Assembly: GCA_003559985.1 (NCBI GenBank) | Contig: PWJP01000219.1 | Location: forward strand, 1-9,921 | Direction of reading: 5' to 3' | DNA from: Saprospirales bacterium | Lineage (GTDB): Bacteria > Bacteroidota > Bacteroidia > Chitinophagales > Saprospiraceae | DNA length: 9,921 nt | In this document: piece by piece, positions 1-6,221 of the stretch | Position numbering within the stretch: position 1 is the stretch's first letter | Layout of the letters: each line of letters begins with the position of its first letter | The notes under the pieces: generated by a model | The model's database searches: none | What the model saw: only the letters and a program-made list of their open reading frames with translations | Told to the model about the DNA's origin: nothing | Program-made: the position numbers and the translations under genes

Positions 1-634
1 ATTCCTGAAAATAATCGAGGGGAATAAGCGCCTCTGCTCTGAGTTCAGCCCTTTGGACACCGTACTTCGAAAAAGGAACTCTGAGAGGGACCGTTTTAAG
101 CGTTCTCACATTGTTAGTAATGTCGTCACCTTCGATGCCATTACCCCTGGTGGCAGCGCGAACAAGTACATCGTTTTCGTACAGGAGTGCCAGACTACTA
201 CCGTCGTATTTTGGTTCACTGACAAAGTCAAAGTCTTGTTGGGACTCACCTTTCAAAAGGCGTTTTATTTGATCTGAGAATTGCTGCAAATCTTCCTCTG
301 ATGAGGCATTGCCGAGGGACAGCATGGGCACCAGATGCTGGACGGTCGGAAAGTCAGCACTGAGATCACTCCCTACCCGCTGAGTGGGAGAATCGGCTGT
401 AATCCAATTGGGCTTCTTTTCCTCCCAGGATTTGAGTAATTGAAAGAGATTGTCATAGTCGGGGTCCGGGATTGCCGGCTCGTTTTTGACGTAGTATTTC
501 CACTCGTGGTATCTAAGTATATCTCTCAGTTTCTCGAGTTCATCTCTGTCGTCCGGGGCCTTTTTGTCGCGTGCTGTGGCAACCATTTGCTCCGTTTCTC
601 TTAGGAGTTTTCTCTCTTCATCCTTCGAATACAT
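1..634 (-). CDS. ligA: NAD+-dependent DNA ligase (LigA-type), N-terminal part, cut by window edge
   Basis: An open frame of 211 codons starts with ATG at 634 and runs off the left edge without a stop. NAD+-dependent ligases seal nicks in DNA, first adenylating a lysine. Domain Ia, the NMN-binding part, is recognisable at about residues 38-85: YYV (47-49), IPDPDYD (55-61) and DSPTQRVG (81-88). The adenylation domain follows with VPMLSLGNA (102-110), the nucleotidyltransferase motif KYDG (142-145, catalytic Lys142), TRGNG (162-166) and LRAE (198-201). The last two are normally TRGDG and VRGE, so the protein is somewhat divergent. Compared with E. coli LigA, Lys142 aligns to Lys115, giving an N-terminal extension of about 25 residues. 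The OB, zinc-finger, HhH and BRCT parts lie outside the window. The gene starts 18 bases after the acyltransferase stop, probably in one transcript; no good Shine-Dalgarno is visible. It could be the main LigA or a second paralogue. Confidence 0.9.
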   Translation of the reverse strand, partial: MYSKDEERKLLRETEQMVATARDKKAPDDRDELEKLRDILRYHEWKYYVKNEPAIPDPDYDNLFQLLKSWEEKKPNWITADSPTQRVGSDLSADFPTVQHLVPMLSLGNASSEEDLQQFSDQIKRLLKGESQQDFDFVSEPKYDGSSLALLYENDVLVRAATRGNGIEGDDITNNVRTLKTVPLRVPFSKYGVQRAELRAEALIPLDYFQE

Positions 635-652
635 AATGTTGGTTTTCAGGTG

Positions 653-1204
653 TTATCTAAAACCCATGTCCGGGTGATAAGCGCGCATGGAGCCCCAAAA
701 TTTGCGTATTTTCTCACACTCAGCTTCCAGTGAGTTTCCCGGCAATTTCGGTTTTGTGAAAAAAACCGTTTTGGTTCCGAAATCCATACCCGCCAATTGA
801 ATTGGCACATTTGCTTCAGCTGCAATGTGGTAAAAACCGGATTTCAGCTTTTCAGTTCGCTTTCTGGTGCCCTCCGGGGTAATGCAAATGGCGAAAACCT
901 CCCGCTGGTCAAACATTTCAACAATAGCCTGCACCAGTCCCTGGTTTTTGGATCGCTCCACCGGATAACCTCCGAGCCATCGCAAAATCCAGCCCAAAGG
1001 AGGTTTGAATAGTGGGCTTTTGGCCAGGTACTTTATATCTCTTCCCTGCTGCATTCTGACCGCAAGCCCTACAAAAAAGTCCATAAAAGATGTGTGTGGA
1101 CCAACCACCACCATTAATTTGGGACATTCCTCCGGGGAAGCAATTGCTCCCTTTATTTTCCAACCGAACAACCAGAGAAAAAACGCTCCCGTTTTTCGCT
1201 TCAT
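653..1204 (-). CDS. Lysophospholipid acyltransferase family protein (PlsC-like)
   Basis: This 183-residue protein resembles the small PlsC/LPLAT-type acyltransferases that move an acyl chain to a glycerophospholipid or related acceptor at the inner membrane. The catalytic HX4D motif is GPHTSFMD (35-42; His37, Asp42). An acceptor-binding region follows at GGYPVERS (78-85; Arg84), then the EGTR motif in TPEGTRK (109-115). Residues 58-77 (KYLAKSPLF followed by GWILRWLGG) also match the small-family pattern. There is no cleavable signal peptide; the hydrophobic N-terminus (8-15) may touch the membrane. The ATG at 1204 is the first start after an in-frame stop. The protein is shorter than PlsC (about 245 residues), as is usual for this subgroup, whose acyl acceptor is mostly undetermined. 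It is divergent from the sigma gene and 18 bases upstream of the ligase gene. Confidence 0.86.
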   Translation of the reverse strand: MKRKTGAFFLWLFGWKIKGAIASPEECPKLMVVVGPHTSFMDFFVGLAVRMQQGRDIKYLAKSPLFKPPLGWILRWLGGYPVERSKNQGLVQAIVEMFDQREVFAICITPEGTRKRTEKLKSGFYHIAAEANVPIQLAGMDFGTKTVFFTKPKLPGNSLEAECEKIRKFWGSMRAYHPDMGFR

Positions 1205-1318
1205 TTACCCGTCTTTAGTATTGTTATTCCGCGCTTTCTCACGGAAATGCTAACCGCCCACATGAGCGATTCGAAGCGGCAAGTTAGAAAAAAATGCGTA
1301 AATTTCCAGATGGTATTA

Positions 1319-1344
1319 AACGAACGAACAATGATGTCGTCTAA
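1319..1344 (+). promoter_or_regulatory. Possible ECF-type promoter of the sigma operon
   Basis: An AAC core (1319-1321) is followed after 17 bases by GTCTAA (1339-1344). This matches the spacing and -10 core of many ECF-sigma promoters (AAC in the -35, GTC/TCTAA in the -10). The -35 context (TAAACGA) is a poor match to GGAACTT. If real, transcription would begin only a few bases before the TTG start at 1357. Autoregulation by the encoded sigma is an inference from the motif alone. Confidence 0.25.
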
Positions 1345-1356
1345 ACAATAAAGACA

Positions 1357-1914
1357 TTGTCGAATCCGGATGAGGAAATTTTGGTGCAAAAGCTCAAGTC
1401 TGCGAACGACATAAATGAGGGAATTGAGCTGCTTATTGATATCCACGGAGAAAGTCTGTTTGGATTCATTATGACCTACGTACATGCGGAAGCCGATGCG
1501 GAGGATTTGTTTCAAAACACCCTGATAAAGGTCGCTCGAAAATCAGGTTCATTTAAACGTCATTCCTCATTCAAAACCTGGGTGTGGCAAATTGCCCGAA
1601 ATGAATGTCTGGATTTTCTAAGGAAGCAAAAAAGGACGCAAAAAAATCAGGCAGCCTACGCAGAGAATTTATCTCCCCATCCCCTTTCAGAGGAAGGTGG
1701 TTTTGACGGAGATAAAACCCTGGCTTTGCTGCACCAGGGGGTGAAATTATTGCCGGAGGTACAGCGAGATGTATTTGTATTGAGATACTTTGAAGAACTG
1801 AGTTATCGAGAAATTGCCCTCATGACGGGAAAGTCTGAAGGGAGCTTGAAGGCCTCCTTTTTTCACGCAAGCAAAAAGGTGAGTCAATTCCTCACGGAAA
1901 ACATGGAGGGGTGA
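1357..1914 (+). CDS. ECF-type RNA polymerase sigma factor
   Basis: The 185-residue protein has the two conserved sigma-70 regions and lacks regions 1 and 3, as ECF factors do. Region 2 spans about 25-95, with the core-binding DAEDLFQNTLIKV (47-59) and the -10-recognition helix around WVWQIARNECLDFLRK (75-90). Region 4 spans about 121-180 and includes LPEVQRDVFVLRYFEELSY (132-150) and a helix-turn-helix through IALMTGKSEGSLKASF (153-168). A short acidic linker (104-120) joins them. The start is taken as TTG at 1357: an in-frame TAA lies at 1342, and the first ATG (Met39, 1471) would remove part of region 2. The gene leads a module with a membrane protein and an exported helical protein, which suggests it responds to an envelope signal. 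Its target genes are not known. Confidence 0.92.
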   Translation: MSNPDEEILVQKLKSANDINEGIELLIDIHGESLFGFIMTYVHAEADAEDLFQNTLIKVARKSGSFKRHSSFKTWVWQIARNECLDFLRKQKRTQKNQAAYAENLSPHPLSEEGGFDGDKTLALLHQGVKLLPEVQRDVFVLRYFEELSYREIALMTGKSEGSLKASFFHASKKVSQFLTENMEG

Positions 1915-1958
1915 AAGCAGAGCAATTTTTAGGATATAATTTTATTGATTAATGATTT

Positions 1959-1964
1959 AAGGTG
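1959..1964 (+). promoter_or_regulatory. Shine-Dalgarno-like site before the membrane protein gene
   Basis: AAGGTG lies only two bases before the ATG at 1967. It is one of the few purine-rich ribosome-binding-like sites in the window, but the spacing is shorter than usual. A start at the next in-frame ATG (1988) is possible, though the cytoplasmic domain would then be slightly shorter. Confidence 0.35.
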
Positions 1965-1966
1965 AG

Positions 1967-2404
1967 ATGAAAGAGCAAGATAAAAATATGGGAGAGGAGT
2001 TGAAAGATCTGCATCCGGCGCTTCAAAAATACCGGGGAAATGGCGGATATGGGGCCTCCAACGAAAAGTTGCACCAACTTGGGGATAAGGTAAAAGACAG
2101 CTTGCGCAGAGAAAAGCGTCCTGTGATAAGAAGATTGTTCCATGGACCTTTGCAAAAAGCTGCCGCCGTAGCACTTATTCTTATTGCCTTCGCACTTATT
2201 TACCTGGTACCCGGTCACAATATCGACCAAATGAATGGCAAGATGGAGACGACAGCGGTTGTGAACTACCTACTGGAAGATCAGAGCTATTTTATCTACC
2301 GGGACGACCTGTTAATGGAATATCTGGGGGAGTGGTATTTGGAGGTGTTGGAGGACGAATGGATGATGTACGAAGAAGAGTTTTTTTTAAACAATAACTA
2401 TTAG
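1967..2404 (+). CDS. Single-pass membrane protein, candidate anti-sigma factor
   Basis: I do not recognise the family. The 145-residue protein has a hydrophilic N-terminus (1-60) ending in a basic stretch, RREKRPVIRRLFHG (47-60). One strong transmembrane segment follows at about 65-82 (AAAVALILIAFALIYLVPG). The remaining 60 or so residues are strongly acidic and aromatic, with repeated Glu, Asp, Tyr and Trp between 104 and 140. The positive-inside rule puts the N-terminus in the cytoplasm and the acidic tail in the periplasm. This is the layout of a transmembrane anti-sigma factor. It sits 52 bases after an ECF sigma gene and 52 bases before an exported sensor-like gene, which supports that role. 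No zinc-type anti-sigma (ZAS) HxxxCxxC motif is present. The role is inferred from topology and position, not from homology. Confidence 0.78.
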   Translation: MKEQDKNMGEELKDLHPALQKYRGNGGYGASNEKLHQLGDKVKDSLRREKRPVIRRLFHGPLQKAAAVALILIAFALIYLVPGHNIDQMNGKMETTAVVNYLLEDQSYFIYRDDLLMEYLGEWYLEVLEDEWMMYEEEFFLNNNY

Positions 2405-2456
2405 ATGCCAGGACTTTACTGTTAATAAAATTTTTTAATAACTAAATACTTACACC

Positions 2457-2999
2457 ATGAAAATGATGTTTTTGGCAGTTACTGCCCTGATTTTATCCAG
2501 CATCGCCCCCTTAGAACTCCATTCGCAAAAGGAAGGCGAGGGAATGACTGAAGAACAAAGAGAGCGCATAGAGTCAATGAGAGTGGCCTATATCACCAGG
2601 ACCCTTGACCTCAGCAGCGAGCAGGCACAGCAATTTTGGCCACTTTACAATGAAATGCAGAAAGAACTGAGAGCCAACCGTGAGAAAGTGGCTGACACTG
2701 AAGATTCGCCCATGGATTTGACCGAGGAAGAAGCTGAAAAAAAGTTGGATGCATGGATGAACCGACTTGAGGCTGAAGTGAATATCCTGAAAAGTTACCA
2801 AAGTAGGTTTGCTGATATTTTGGACAAAAGACAGGTACTGGCATTATACCAGTCTGAAAATCAGTTCAAACGTCAGATGCTCAGAAGAGTGAGAAACAGA
2901 CAGCACATGCATAGGCCTGAGGAGCGCAACCTACACCAATTAGAGAGACGACAGGAGCGCCAGCAATTGCGTGAAAATAGGCAAGACAGACAACATTAA
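2457..2999 (+). CDS. Exported LTxxQ/CpxP-like helical protein, putative sensor of the ECF system
   Basis: The 180-residue protein starts with a Sec signal peptide (hydrophobic core 4-19, likely cleavage near residues 22-24). Residues 30-140 look all-helical. They carry the LTxxQ-like signature LDLSSEQAQQFWPLYNEMQ (50-68), as in Spy/CpxP and the small proteins often annotated as 'sensor of ECF-type sigma factor' in Bacteroidota. A second helical hairpin contains EEEAEKKLDAWMNRLEAEV (about 94-112). The tail from about 138 is extremely rich in Arg, Gln and Glu, with His at 150, 152, 160 and 180. It is the third gene of the sigma module and is followed by a strong terminator. In relatives such as CnrX and CpxP, the periplasmic protein senses metal or misfolded protein and controls the regulator; which ligand applies here is unknown. 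Two in-frame ATGs follow closely (residues 3 and 4); the first is used. Confidence 0.8.
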   Translation: MKMMFLAVTALILSSIAPLELHSQKEGEGMTEEQRERIESMRVAYITRTLDLSSEQAQQFWPLYNEMQKELRANREKVADTEDSPMDLTEEEAEKKLDAWMNRLEAEVNILKSYQSRFADILDKRQVLALYQSENQFKRQMLRRVRNRQHMHRPEERNLHQLERRQERQQLRENRQDRQH

Positions 3000-3023
3000 T
3001 AGCCAGTTTACTGCAGTGAGCTG

Positions 3024-3045
3024 ATCCCGGTTTTCTATCCGGGAT
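3024..3045 (+). other. Hairpin after the sigma operon
   Basis: ATCCCGG (3024-3030) and CCGGGAT (3039-3045) form a perfect 7-bp stem with an 8-base loop. No T-tract follows, so it is not a standard terminator. It lies 24 bases after the last stop of the operon and could stabilise the mRNA 3' end. Confidence 0.5.
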
Positions 3046-3071
3046 TGCTGAATGATTCATCACTCCATTTC

Positions 3072-3104
3072 AAACACCCGGGCCAAAAATCCGGGTGTTT
3101 TTTT
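3072..3104 (+). terminator. Rho-independent terminator of the sigma operon
   Basis: AAACACCCGG (3072-3081) pairs perfectly with CCGGGTGTTT (3091-3100) across a 9-base loop. With the stem's own Ts it is followed by a run of seven Ts (3098-3104). The 10-bp stem and T-tract on the plus strand make this a strong terminator for the genes ending at 2999. Confidence 0.88.
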
Positions 3105-3314
3105 ATCTCTAAACGACTTTTTTAAAAAATATTCAACTTTTTCCCGCTTTCACATTACATTACAGAAAATATATTGCGTGGTAATTCATAGGTGATTAGA
3201 ATTAAAATGTTTTTTAATTTTAATATTTTTACTTATGTATTAGACTGTATTTCAACATTTTAAATGAAATTAATATAATTCTTAATGTTAAAATTACCCA
3301 CCCCTTAGGTCTTT

Positions 3315-3322
3315 TAAGTTTG
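3315..3322 (+). promoter_or_regulatory. Bacteroidota -7 promoter element for the TPR gene
   Basis: TAAGTTTG matches the TAnnTTTG consensus fully. A TTA (3294-3296) lies 18 bases upstream where TTG is expected, a partial match. The element is about 70 bases before the ATG at 3392, so the leader would be about 60 bases long. Confidence 0.5.
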
Positions 3323-3356
3323 GAAAATAAACCTCATCTTTGGGCTTGGATAAGAA

Positions 3357-3386
3357 ATGATTGTTGGACTAGTTAATCCCATGTAG
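3357..3386 (+). CDS. Possible nine-codon leader ORF
   Basis: ATG at 3357 opens a tiny frame encoding MIVGLVNPM, closed by TAG at 3384-3386, five bases before the TPR start codon and in a different frame. It lies inside the leader predicted from the -7 element at 3315. It could be a translated leader coupled to the downstream gene or just chance; there is no clear ribosome-binding site. Confidence 0.2.
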   Translation: MIVGLVNPM

Positions 3387-3391
3387 AAAAC

Positions 3392-4795
3392 ATGCGACAA
3401 AAGCACAATAGAGATACTGCCCTCCACTCTCTGGCAAATGAGTTTGAGTCCATGAGCAAGCGGGGGAATTCGGCTTATTTTGAGGATAGGCACTTATTTC
3501 AGTTGATAGGGTATTACGAAGAGGAGTTTTCCCCGGAAAAGGCGATGGAGGTAACAGACTTTGCGCTGAGGCAGTACAAATACAGAATAGACTTTTACAT
3601 CATTAAGATCAGATTACTCATGCAATTTGGTGAGCATGAGGCTGCGCTGAATTTAATTGAATACGCGGAAAATATATCTCCCATGGAGTGGGAGCTCAAA
3701 TTGATGAGGTGCAGGATATACGCAAGTCAAAAGGACTACGCTTTTGCCATTGAATACATTGCAAAGCTCAAGGAAGTCAATATGGGACAACAGGATTACC
3801 TGGATTTATTGATGGAGGAGGCTTATGTGTATGAGCAAATGAAGCAGTTTCAAGAGATGTACAAAGTACTTCGTAACATATTGCTCGAAAAGCCCGATCA
3901 TCCTCAGGCTTTGGAAAATATCTGGATGAGTGTAGAAATACAGAAAAACTACGAGGAAAGCATAGCCCTCCACAAAGTACTTATAGACAGTAACCCGTAT
4001 ATTTTTCAGGCGTGGTATAACCTGGGGCATGCATATTCTTGTACAGGCGAATACGACAAAGCCATAGAGGCACTTGAATACTCCTTTATTATCAACCCCA
4101 ACTTTGAGTTTGGATACAAGGACTGTGCAGAGCTTTGCTTCCAGGTAAAGAAGTATCAACGGGCCCTTGATGTTTATCTGGAATACCTTGAGCGATTTGG
4201 TAAAGAGGCAGAAATAATGGTCAGTATAGGTCAGTGCTACCTTGAACTGGGTGATAATAAGCAAGCCAGGCAATATCTGAAAAAAGGTGTGCGATTGGAT
4301 CCCTACAATGATGAGGTATATTACTGTCTCGGGATGTGTGACCTCAAGCAGTCGAATTATTCCTCGGCGATTCGCAATTTTCAGAAGGCCATCCGAATTG
4401 AGGACAGAAGAGAAGAGTACTACGCCTATCTGGCGGAAGCATATGAACAATCAAAAGATTGGGACAGGGCAGACTTTTATTTCCGAAAGGCCACCGAGAC
4501 CGGCCCGGAACAGTCTGAATACTGGTTTAAGCATGTTCGGTTTCTCATCGAAATAGGTGAAACCAGAATGGCGATGGAGGTTTTGGATGAGGCCGAGTAC
4601 TATACATGCGGAATGGAGTTGCTCTATTGCCGCGCAATTTGCAACCTGTTGGAAGATCAAAAGGAAGAGGGGTTTTTGGTTTTGCGAGATGCATTGTCAG
4701 ACCACCCTGAGGGGCAATTCCTACTACATGAGATAGCTCCAAAGCTTTTGGAAGACAGAGAAGTAACAGCCATGCTCAACTATTTGCACGGCTAA
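3392..4795 (+). CDS. Tetratricopeptide (TPR) repeat protein, cytoplasmic
   Basis: The 467-residue protein has no signal peptide or membrane segment and is built from TPR-type helix pairs along most of its length. The clearest repeats are at about 198-240 (with AWYNLGHAYSCTGEYDKAIE), 272-305 (IGQCYLELGDNKQARQYLKK), 306-340 (YYCLGMCDLKQSNYSSAIRN) and 340-374 (YLAEAYEQSKDWDRADFYF). The N-terminal 200 residues hold more degenerate repeats. TPRs form a protein-binding superhelix. Proteins of this size and layout are widespread in Bacteroidota but their partner is not established, so no process is assigned. The ATG at 3392 gives a full-length N-terminus. The gene has its own promoter element and terminator and converges with recA; nothing suggests an operon. 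Confidence 0.88.
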   Translation: MRQKHNRDTALHSLANEFESMSKRGNSAYFEDRHLFQLIGYYEEEFSPEKAMEVTDFALRQYKYRIDFYIIKIRLLMQFGEHEAALNLIEYAENISPMEWELKLMRCRIYASQKDYAFAIEYIAKLKEVNMGQQDYLDLLMEEAYVYEQMKQFQEMYKVLRNILLEKPDHPQALENIWMSVEIQKNYEESIALHKVLIDSNPYIFQAWYNLGHAYSCTGEYDKAIEALEYSFIINPNFEFGYKDCAELCFQVKKYQRALDVYLEYLERFGKEAEIMVSIGQCYLELGDNKQARQYLKKGVRLDPYNDEVYYCLGMCDLKQSNYSSAIRNFQKAIRIEDRREEYYAYLAEAYEQSKDWDRADFYFRKATETGPEQSEYWFKHVRFLIEIGETRMAMEVLDEAEYYTCGMELLYCRAICNLLEDQKEEGFLVLRDALSDHPEGQFLLHEIAPKLLEDREVTAMLNYLHG

Positions 4796-4833
4796 AAATA
4801 CACGCGTTTTTTATCTATAACTACTTGGTGTTT

Positions 4834-4870
4834 CTCCCGGATCACGTTTGGGTGTTCCGGGAGTTTTTTT
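4834..4870 (+). terminator. Rho-independent terminator of the TPR gene
   Basis: CTCCCGGA (4834-4841) pairs perfectly with TCCGGGAG (4856-4863), and a short inner CAC/GTG pair can close the loop. Seven Ts follow (4864-4870). It is oriented for plus-strand transcription, 38 bases after the TPR stop. On the minus strand there is no T-tract, so it is not an obvious terminator for recA. Confidence 0.85.
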
Positions 4871-4940
4871 GTGCCAATATGGACGCTTTTTGAAAATCTG
4901 GCTTTTAAGGGTATTATTTTAGGCTCATAACTTTAAGTCG

Positions 4941-5951
4941 TTACGGCTGCAATTTTTCCTTGATTTTACCTTCAACTTCCTCGGCTACTTCCGGGTTATC
5001 AGCAAAAAACTGTTTGGCAGCATCCCTTCCCTGGGCAATTTTTGAATCTCCGTAACTATACCAGGACCCGGATTTTTTGATCAAATCAAACTGCACACCC
5101 AGATCGACAATTTCTCCAGACTTGCTGATACCCTCACCGTACATGATATCGAATTCAGCGATGCGAAATGGGGGAGCCAGTTTGTTTTTCACTACCTTTA
5201 CTTTGACGTGGTTACCCATTACGTTACCCTCTTTGTCCTTAATGGCAGAACCTGAGCGGCGGATATCCAGTCTTATGGATGCGTAAAACTTCAGCGCATT
5301 ACCACCAGTAGTGGTTTCAGGGTTGCCAAACATCACACCGATCTTTTCCCTCAACTGGTTGATGAAAATACAGGTACAACCGGTTTTCCCGATGGTGGCA
5401 GTCAATTTACGCATGGCCTGTGACATGAGCCTCGCCTGCAGACCCATTTTAGAATCACCCATTTCTCCCTCGATCTCTGAACGGGGAACCAGGGCAGCTA
5501 CAGAATCAATAACTATGATGTCAATAGCGCCTGAGCGGATGAGATTTTCGGCAATTTCAAGAGCTTGTTCACCATGATCGGGCTGAGAAATCAGCAAGTT
5601 TTCGGTGTCCACTCCCAACTTTTTAGCATAAGTGCGATCAAAAGCGTGCTCCGCATCAATAAATGCGGCAATTCCACCCTTTTTCTGACACTCTGCAATA
5701 CCGTGAATGGCCAGGGTGGTTTTACCTGAGGACTCCGGTCCGTATATTTCTATGACCCTCCCTCTGGGAAATCCACCCATTCCCAATGCGATATCCAAAC
5801 CCAGCGAACCGGTGGATATAGAATCGACATCGACCACCTGCTGATCACCCATTTTCATAACAGCACCTTTTCCGTACTGGCGGTCGAGGCGATCCATGGT
5901 CATTTTCAGCGCCTTGAGTTTTTCTGATTTGTCATCTTTACTCATAATCAA
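4941..5951 (-). CDS. recA: Recombinase A
   Basis: RecA coats single-stranded DNA, catalyses ATP-dependent strand exchange in recombinational repair, and acts as co-protease for SOS repressors where these exist. The 336-residue protein shows the Walker A motif GPESSGKT (71-78), the glutamate in FIDAEHAFD (97-105; Glu101, corresponding to E. coli Glu96), Walker B IIVIDS (145-150), and the L2 DNA-binding region with GVMFGNPETTTGGNALKFYA. The C-terminus is short (E. coli has 353 residues) and ends in EEVEGKIKEKLQP. ATG at 5951 is the outermost start; the ATG two codons later (5945, MSKDDKSEK) is equally plausible. No clear promoter or LexA-type box was recognised upstream. The gene converges on the TPR gene and is otherwise alone. 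Confidence 0.98.
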   Translation of the reverse strand: MIMSKDDKSEKLKALKMTMDRLDRQYGKGAVMKMGDQQVVDVDSISTGSLGLDIALGMGGFPRGRVIEIYGPESSGKTTLAIHGIAECQKKGGIAAFIDAEHAFDRTYAKKLGVDTENLLISQPDHGEQALEIAENLIRSGAIDIIVIDSVAALVPRSEIEGEMGDSKMGLQARLMSQAMRKLTATIGKTGCTCIFINQLREKIGVMFGNPETTTGGNALKFYASIRLDIRRSGSAIKDKEGNVMGNHVKVKVVKNKLAPPFRIAEFDIMYGEGISKSGEIVDLGVQFDLIKKSGSWYSYGDSKIAQGRDAAKQFFADNPEVAEEVEGKIKEKLQP

Positions 5952-6138
5952 TGAATTTTATATGAAGCACAATTATATTAATAATATTCAAATGCGTTAT
6001 TCCTTTTAACTGCTTTTCTAAAAAAAAGTTTGCAGACCTATCAGACAGATTTTACTGCATTCTTTCACAGTTGGGTGTTACCGGTTGGAAATATGTACCC
6101 AGCACGGGATACTTTTTTTCAGAAACTGTAAAACATGC

Positions 6139-6184
6139 AAAAAAAAGCGACTGCACATGGGGTGAGGAAGTATGCAGTCGCTTT
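6139..6184 (-). terminator. Rho-independent terminator of the serpin gene
   Basis: On the plus strand AAAGCGACTGCA (6144-6155) and TGCAGTCGCTTT (6173-6184) form a perfect 12-bp stem with a 17-base loop. Read on the minus strand, the stem runs into a tract of eight Ts (the As at 6139-6146). It lies 37 bases after the serpin stop and separates this gene from recA. Confidence 0.9.
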
Positions 6185-6221
6185 GGAAAAAATAAATAGG
6201 GTGGGAATAGTATTTTTTGAT

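Larger units (their letters stand above)
3000..3391. other. AT-rich intergenic region, 392 bases without a main gene
   Basis: It holds a hairpin (3024-3045), the sigma operon terminator (3072-3104), an A/T-rich stretch (about 3110-3300) and a Bacteroidota -7 element (3315-3322) for the TPR gene. Within the A/T-rich part, an AT-only inverted repeat ATTAAAA/TTTTAAT (3201-3207 and 3218-3224) could form a weak hairpin. I see no convincing gene apart from a possible nine-codon leader ORF at 3357-3386. Confidence 0.7.

Noticed and set aside
53..277. 74-codon plus-strand frame at the left edge
   Set aside because: Antisense to the NAD+ ligase frame, which shows clear family motifs.
1201..1515. 104-codon minus-strand frame between the acyltransferase and sigma genes
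   Set aside because: Half of it is antisense to the sigma gene, the translation has no recognisable domain, and the acyltransferase and sigma frames explain the region.
3806..4450. 214-codon minus-strand frame
   Set aside because: Entirely antisense to the well-supported TPR protein; it is a shadow frame with biased composition.
5952..6110. Promoter or SOS box before recA
   Set aside because: TAGGTCTG-like and TATAAT-like strings exist on the minus strand, but none has a matching partner element at proper spacing, and no LexA-type palindrome was seen.
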